Part shown: one piece after another, positions 59,602 through 64,000 of the stretch
Layout: the number at the start of each line of letters is the position of its first letter
Numbering within the stretch: the stretch's first letter is position 1
DNA from: Limimaricola pyoseonensis
GTDB taxonomy: Bacteria; Pseudomonadota; Alphaproteobacteria; Rhodobacterales; Rhodobacteraceae
Direction: 5' to 3'
DNA: 64,000 nt
NCBI RefSeq assembly: GCF_900102015.1
Contig: NZ_FNAT01000001.1
Span: forward strand, 1 to 64,000
The notes under the pieces: model-generated
Database searches by the model: none
Seen by the model: the letters and a program-made list of their open reading frames with translations, nothing else
What the model was told of the DNA's origin: nothing
Position numbers and translations under genes: made by a program

Positions 59602-61068
59602 TCAGGCGGCGGCGTCCTTGAGGCGGAACCCCTTCTCGATCATGTCGGCCGGCGCCACCGGGTAGTCGCCGGAGAAGCAGGCATCGCAGTAGCGCGGCGC
59701 CTTCGGATCGCGGCCCTCGCTGACGCCCACGGCGCGGTAGAGACCGTCGAGCGAGATGAACTTCAGGCTGTCGACGTCGAGATGGCGGCGCATCTCCTCC
59801 TCGCTCATGTGGCTGGCCAGCAGCTTCTCGCGCTCGGGCGTGTCGACGCCGTAAAAGCAGGGCCAGGCCGTCGGCGGGCTGGCGATGCGGAAATGCACCT
59901 CGGCCGCGCCGGCATCGAGGATCATCTCCTTGATCTTGCGCGAGGTGGTGCCGCGCACCACCGAGTCGTCCACGAGGATCACCCGCTTGCCGCGGATCAG
60001 CGCGCGGTTGACGTTGAGCTTGAGCCGCACGCCCATGTTGCGGATCTGCTCGGAGGGCTCGATGAAGGTCCGGCCCATGTACTGGTTGCGGATGATCCCC
60101 ATGCCGTAGGGGATGCCGCTTTCATGGCTGAAGCCGATCGCGGCCGGCGTGCCCGAGTCCGGCACCGGGCAGACGAGATCGGCCTCGACCGGCGCCTCGC
60201 GCGCCAGCTCGACGCCGATCTGGCGGCGCGTCTCGTAGACCGAGCGGCCGTCGAGGATGCTGTCGGGGCGCGAGAAGTAGACATGCTCGAAGATGCAGAA
60301 GCGCGAGGCGCGGGTCTTGAACGGAAAGCTGCTCTCGACCCCGTCGGGCGTGATGACCACCATCTCGCCCGGCTCGATCTCGCGCACGAACTCGGCGCCG
60401 ACGATGTCGAGCGCGCAGGTCTCGGACGACAGCACCCAGCCGTCGCCCAGCCGGCCGAGCACCAGCGGCCGCACCCCCATCGGGTCGCGGCAGCCCAGAA
60501 GCTTGGTCCGGGTCATCGCGACGATCGAGAAGGCGCCCTCGCATTTGCGCAGCGCCTCTTCCATGCGGTCGGGGATCGACCGGCCCATCGAGCGCGCCAT
60601 CAGGTGGATGATGCACTCGGTGTCGGAGGAGGACTGGAAGATCGAGCCGCGCTCGATCAGCTCGCGCCGCAGCGTCGCCGCGTTGGTCAGGTTGCCGTTA
60701 TGCGCCACCGCCGCGCCGCCCATCGAGAACTCGCCGAAGAAGGGCTGCACGTCGCGGATCGCCGTCTGGCCCTTGTGGCCGGAGGTCGAGTAGCGGACAT
60801 GGCCGATCCCGAGCGTGCCGGGCAGCGTGTCGAGCACCTCGCGCGAGGTGAAGTTGTCGCGCACGTAGCCCATCCGGCGGGCCGAGCAGAACCCGGCTTC
60901 GGCGTCGTGGGTGACCATGCCGGCGGCTTCCTGGCCGCGGTGCTGCAGCGCGTGCAGACCGAGCGCGAGGAAGCTCGCGGCGTCGGCGACGCCGATCACG
61001 CCGAAGACGCCGCATTCCTCCTTCAGCTTGTCGTCGTCGAAGGGATGGGCGGGAGGCATCGAGCGCAT
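59602..61068 (-). CDS. purF: Amidophosphoribosyltransferase
   Basis: Commits PRPP and glutamine to purine synthesis (5-phosphoribosylamine). A short propeptide precedes the catalytic Cys19 (KEECGVFGVIG). The glutaminase domain has GHVRYSTSGHKGQTAI and AVAHNGNLTNA, and the PRPP loop is VILVDDSVVRGTTSRKI. FeS-type Cys residues are present (RFCIFEHVYFSRPDS; YCDACFSGDYPV). 488 residues. It is divergent from the oxidase operon across a 212-bp gap. Confidence 0.96.
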   Translation of the reverse strand: MRSMPPAHPFDDDKLKEECGVFGVIGVADAASFLALGLHALQHRGQEAAGMVTHDAEAGFCSARRMGYVRDNFTSREVLDTLPGTLGIGHVRYSTSGHKGQTAIRDVQPFFGEFSMGGAAVAHNGNLTNAATLRRELIERGSIFQSSSDTECIIHLMARSMGRSIPDRMEEALRKCEGAFSIVAMTRTKLLGCRDPMGVRPLVLGRLGDGWVLSSETCALDIVGAEFVREIEPGEMVVITPDGVESSFPFKTRASRFCIFEHVYFSRPDSILDGRSVYETRRQIGVELAREAPVEADLVCPVPDSGTPAAIGFSHESGIPYGMGIIRNQYMGRTFIEPSEQIRNMGVRLKLNVNRALIRGKRVILVDDSVVRGTTSRKIKEMILDAGAAEVHFRIASPPTAWPCFYGVDTPEREKLLASHMSEEEMRRHLDVDSLKFISLDGLYRAVGVSEGRDPKAPRYCDACFSGDYPVAPADMIEKGFRLKDAAA

Positions 61069-61280
61069 GGGTCAGTTCCGAATCCGGTGCGTTGCGGGGC
61101 CGGTGTAAGGCCTTGGGGACCGAGTGTCACGAAAGGATCATGATCCGGCTTCCCTTGCGTCGTCCCATGCCTTGCGCAGACCGGCCATGCAAGCCCCGCG
61201 CGGGGAACCGGGTGGTCACGATGTCGCGTTGAGCCGTGGGGCCGCGTCCTTAGATGTGGAGCGCAGAAAGGACGGATGTC

Positions 61281-62717
61281 ATGGATACTTTCCTCGGCTT
61301 CGACGCGGTGATGCTGGCCCGGATGCAGTTCGGCTTCACCGTCGCGTTCCACTTCATCTTCCCGGCGATCTCGATCGGGCTCGCGAGTTTCCTCGCGGTG
61401 CTGAACGGCCTGTATCTCTGGACGAAGAACGAGGCCTATCTGCGCCTGTTCAAGTACTGGTTGAAGATCTTCGCGATCTCCTTCGCCATGGGCGTGGTCT
61501 CGGGCATCGTCATGTCCTACCAGTTCGGCACCAACTGGTCGGTCTTCTCCGACATCGCCGGCCCGGTGATCGGGCCGCTCATGGCCTACGAGGTGCTGAC
61601 CGCCTTCTTCCTCGAGGCGGGCTTTCTCGGCATCATGATCTTCGGCCGCGACAAGGTGGGCCCCGGCCTGCACATGTTCGCCTGCCTGATGGTGGCCGTC
61701 GGCACCGCGATCTCGGCCACATGGATCCTGTCGGTGAACTCGTGGATGCAGACGCCGCAGGGCTTCTCCATTGCCGAGAACGGCCAGTTCGTGCCCGAGG
61801 ACTGGTGGGCGATCATCTTCAACCCGTCCTTCCCCTACCGGCTCGCGCACACGCTAACCGCCGCCTACCTCACCACCGCCTTCATCGTCGGCGGGGTCGG
61901 GGCGTGGCACCTGCTCAGGGGGCGGCGCGAGAACCCGGGCGTGCGCACCATGTTCTCGATGGCGATGTGGATGGCCGCGCTGGTGGCGCCGCTGCAGATC
62001 TTCCTCGGCGACATGCACGGCATCAACACGCTCGAGCACCAGCCCGCCAAGGTGATGGCGATGGAGGGCCATTTCGAGAGCCACGAGGCGGGCGCGCCGC
62101 TGATCCTGTTCGGCATCCCCGATCAGGACGCGGGCGAGATGCGCTACTCGATCGAGATCCCCAAGCTCTCCTCGCTGATCCTCAAGCACGACCTGAACGC
62201 GCCGCTCGCCGGGCTCGACACCATCCCCGATGACGAGGAGCCGCCCGTGGCGGTGGTGTTCTGGAGCTTCCGCGTGATGGTGGGTCTCGGCTTCGCGATG
62301 CTCGGCATCGGGCTGTGGTCGCTCTGGGCGCGGTTTCGCGGCCGGCTCTACGACAATCGCTGGCTGCACCGTACGGCGGTGGCGATGGGGCCCTCCGGGC
62401 TCGTGGCGGTGATCGCCGGCTGGATCACCACCGAGGTCGGCCGCCAGCCCTACGTGGTCTACGGCGCGCTCCGCACCGCCGAGGCGCATTCGCCGCTCGC
62501 CGCCAGCGCGGTCGGGGTCTCGTTGATCGCCTTCGTGGTGATCTACTTCGTGATCTTCGGCGCGGGGGTGGCCTACATCCTCAAGCTGATGCGCCATGCG
62601 CCCGCGCTGGGCGAGCGTGGCGTGCGGGTCGAGCCCGGCCCGATCCGCACCACCGGCATCACCCCGCAGCAGCAGCTGCGCGAGGACGGGCACGACATGG
62701 CCAAGGAGGGCGCGTGA
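61281..62717 (+). CDS. cydA: Cytochrome bd-type (cyanide-insensitive) quinol oxidase subunit I
   Basis: 478-residue heme-bearing subunit of a bd-family terminal oxidase that reduces oxygen with quinol. A heme His lies in FGFTVAFHFIFPA (about H24) and another in YRLAHTLTAAYL. GWITTEVGRQPYVVYGALRT is the conserved core. The short Q-loop and the DUF2474 gene downstream fit the CIO/Cio type better than E. coli CydA (522). ATG 61281 has AAAGGA upstream. It overlaps cydB by one base. Confidence 0.93.
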   Translation: MDTFLGFDAVMLARMQFGFTVAFHFIFPAISIGLASFLAVLNGLYLWTKNEAYLRLFKYWLKIFAISFAMGVVSGIVMSYQFGTNWSVFSDIAGPVIGPLMAYEVLTAFFLEAGFLGIMIFGRDKVGPGLHMFACLMVAVGTAISATWILSVNSWMQTPQGFSIAENGQFVPEDWWAIIFNPSFPYRLAHTLTAAYLTTAFIVGGVGAWHLLRGRRENPGVRTMFSMAMWMAALVAPLQIFLGDMHGINTLEHQPAKVMAMEGHFESHEAGAPLILFGIPDQDAGEMRYSIEIPKLSSLILKHDLNAPLAGLDTIPDDEEPPVAVVFWSFRVMVGLGFAMLGIGLWSLWARFRGRLYDNRWLHRTAVAMGPSGLVAVIAGWITTEVGRQPYVVYGALRTAEAHSPLAASAVGVSLIAFVVIYFVIFGAGVAYILKLMRHAPALGERGVRVEPGPIRTTGITPQQQLREDGHDMAKEGA

Positions 62718-63736
62718 TGTTCGCTTCGATCGACCTGACGGTCGCCTGGGCGCTGCTCCTGGCCTTCGCCGTATTCGTCTATGTCGTGCTCGACGGTTTC
62801 GACCTCGGCATCGGCATCCTCTACCCCTTCTTCCGCAAGAAGGAGGACCGGGACATCATGATGAACTCGGTCGCGCCGGTCTGGGACGGCAACGAGACCT
62901 GGCTGGTGCTGGGCGGCGGCGGGCTCTTCGCCGCCTTCCCGATGGCCTACGCGATCCTGATGCCGGCGGTCTATCCGCCGATCATCGCGATGCTCCTGGC
63001 GCTGATCTTCAGGGGCGTCGCCTTCGAGTATCGCTGGCGCGCCAATTCCTGGATGTCGAAGAAGTCGTGGGACGCGGCCTTCATCGGCGGGTCGGTCTCG
63101 GCCGCGCTGTGCCAAGGCATCATCCTCGGCGCCTTCCTGCAGGGGATCGAGGTCGAGGGCCGCGCCTATGCCGGTGGCTGGTGGGACTGGCTCACCCCCT
63201 TCACGCTGATCTGCGGGCTGTCGGTGGTGGCGGGCTACGGCTTCCTCGGGGCCTGCTGGCTCAACATGAAGCTCGAGGGCGAGATCCAGCACCGGGTGCG
63301 GCTGATGGCGCGGGGCTTCTTCGTGGCGACGCTGGTGGGCGTCGTCGCGGTGAGCATTGCCACCTACCTCTTGCAGGTCGGCCTCGCGGTGCGCTGGTTC
63401 GCCTGGCCGCAGGTGCTTCTGACCGGGCCGGTGCCGGTGCTCCTGGCGCTGATCGCGCTGGCGCTGTCTCGCTCGCTCTTCGTCGAGGGGCGCGACCGGA
63501 TGCCGTTCCTGCTGGGGCTCGCGCTCTTCGCGCTGTGCTTCCTGGGGCTCGGACTGTCGGTCTGGCCCTACGCGATCCCGCCCGAGGTCACAATCTGGGA
63601 CGCCGCCGCGCCGGCCAAGAGCCAGCTCTTCATGTTCGTGGGGGCGATCGTGCTGGTGCCGATCATCCTCGCCTATACCGGCTACGCCTACTGGGTGTTC
63701 CGCGGCAAGCTCGACCCGAACAAGGGGTATCACTGA
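62717..63736 (+). CDS. cydB: Cytochrome bd-type quinol oxidase subunit II
   Basis: 339-residue membrane partner of subunit I. Signatures are YVVLDGFDLGIGILYPFF, VWDGNETWLVLGGGGLFAAF and the C-terminal LAYTGYAYWVFRGKL. The ATG shares its A with the cydA stop (TGATG), and the stop likewise overlaps the next ATG, so the three genes are translationally coupled. Confidence 0.95.
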   Translation: MFASIDLTVAWALLLAFAVFVYVVLDGFDLGIGILYPFFRKKEDRDIMMNSVAPVWDGNETWLVLGGGGLFAAFPMAYAILMPAVYPPIIAMLLALIFRGVAFEYRWRANSWMSKKSWDAAFIGGSVSAALCQGIILGAFLQGIEVEGRAYAGGWWDWLTPFTLICGLSVVAGYGFLGACWLNMKLEGEIQHRVRLMARGFFVATLVGVVAVSIATYLLQVGLAVRWFAWPQVLLTGPVPVLLALIALALSRSLFVEGRDRMPFLLGLALFALCFLGLGLSVWPYAIPPEVTIWDAAAPAKSQLFMFVGAIVLVPIILAYTGYAYWVFRGKLDPNKGYH

Positions 63737-63831
63737 TGTTGAAGCGGATCGTCTGGTTCGTGGCCCTCTGGGCCATGGGCGTGGCCACGGTCGGCGCGGT
63801 GGCCTATGCCATCCGCGCCGTCATCCTGTGA
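63736..63831 (+). CDS. DUF2474-like oxidase small subunit
   Basis: A 31-residue peptide from an ATG overlapping the cydB stop (TGATG): one membrane helix preceded by a basic start (MLKRIVWFVALWAMGVATVG). It matches the DUF2474 peptides found after Cio-type bd oxidases and is analogous to CydX/AppX, which stabilise the enzyme. Its tight overlap and typical sequence make it a real gene despite its size. Confidence 0.85.
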   Translation: MLKRIVWFVALWAMGVATVGAVAYAIRAVIL

Positions 63832-63835
63832 CGGA

Positions 63836-64000
63836 TCAGGCCGGGGCGGTGCACAGGCCCACGAGCTGCTCGTACTGGGTGGTGACCCACGCGAGCAGCG
63901 CCTGCGGCTCCTCGGTGGTGAAGCCCTCGGTGATCTGGCCGAATACCGCGGCCGCGCGGCTGTTCTCGACCATCGGGATCGACTGGGCCGAGAGGATCAC
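63836..64000 (-). CDS. C-terminal part of an unidentified protein (runs off the window)
   Basis: Open minus-strand frame from the right edge to a TGA at 63836-63838, giving the last 54 residues (parts: VENSRAAAVFGQITEGFTTE, LLAWVTTQYEQLVGLCTAPA). High GC with codon-typical third positions. It ends 4 bp from the DUF2474 stop, convergently. No family recognised from this fragment. Confidence 0.55.
   Translation of the reverse strand: MILSAQSIPMVENSRAAAVFGQITEGFTTEEPQALLAWVTTQYEQLVGLCTAPA

Noticed and set aside
61135-61146. Palindrome GGATCATGATCC between purF and cydA as an FnrL/FNR site
   Set aside because: An FNR box needs TTGAT-N4-ATCAA. This sequence lacks the TTGA/TCAA half-sites and the spacing, so oxygen control cannot be claimed.

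Overview
The window is a high-GC chromosomal segment of an alphaproteobacterium, most likely from the Rhodobacterales (Rhodobacteraceae). The main evidence is the complex I operon, which has the Rhodobacter-type layout: the 14 nuo genes are interspersed with small lineage-restricted reading frames (DUF5337, DUF5333, small lipoproteins, a CMD-domain protein), and birA, coaX and RNase J follow. PntAB, the speF-type leader, the tat genes next to surE-pcm-nlpD, and DUF3422 agree with this. I see no IS element, integrase, tRNA, CRISPR array or prophage gene. Nearly every base is coding or short intergenic sequence, and no gene-free stretch reaches 300 bp.

Layout. 1-5.0 kb: 3' part of pntA, pntB, a terminator, a DMT-family exporter, a VOC protein and a 23S rRNA pseudouridine synthase. 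5.1-10.3 kb: a structured speF-like leader RNA and a type III PLP ornithine/lysine decarboxylase, a luciferase-like flavin oxidoreductase, a DUF3422 membrane protein and an M20 amidohydrolase. 10.3-14.2 kb (minus strand): moaA-waaA followed by a polysaccharide pyruvyltransferase-like gene and a GT29 (sialyltransferase-like) gene, which together look like an LPS/surface-glycan unit. 14.4-20.8 kb: a small lipoprotein, an AAC(3)-family acetyltransferase, glmU-glmS (UDP-GlcNAc supply), a phosphoglycolate-phosphatase-like HAD protein, CreA and a DUF1622 membrane protein.

20.9-42.5 kb: the nuo locus (nuoA-N), split after nuoF and its follower by a strong intrinsic terminator, then birA, coaX and RNase J, closed by another terminator. 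42.6-50.8 kb: a secreted hypothetical protein, a DEAD-box helicase, an OsmC protein, two surface lipoproteins on either side of prfC (one extremely Gly/Ser-rich behind an AT-rich upstream region), an atypical SDR and an orphan Fe3+/polyamine-type ABC ATPase. 50.8-57 kb: a WYL regulator with two tandem operator-like inverted repeats at its start, tatABC with a translationally linked DUF815 ATPase, and convergently surE-pcm-nlpD. 57-64 kb: an SDR/sulfotransferase pair, bioY, a PhnB-like VOC protein, purF, and a cyanide-insensitive-type bd oxidase (two subunits plus a 31-residue DUF2474 peptide). A minus-strand gene runs off the right edge.

Functionally the window is rich in respiratory energy conservation (transhydrogenase, complex I, quinol oxidase) and envelope biogenesis (Kdo transfer, UDP-GlcNAc, Tat export, NlpD). 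The best candidates for something not well described are the GT29-like/pyruvyltransferase-like pair beside the Kdo transferase, the Gly-rich lipoprotein, the operator pair at the WYL regulator, and the internal transcriptional break in the nuo locus.
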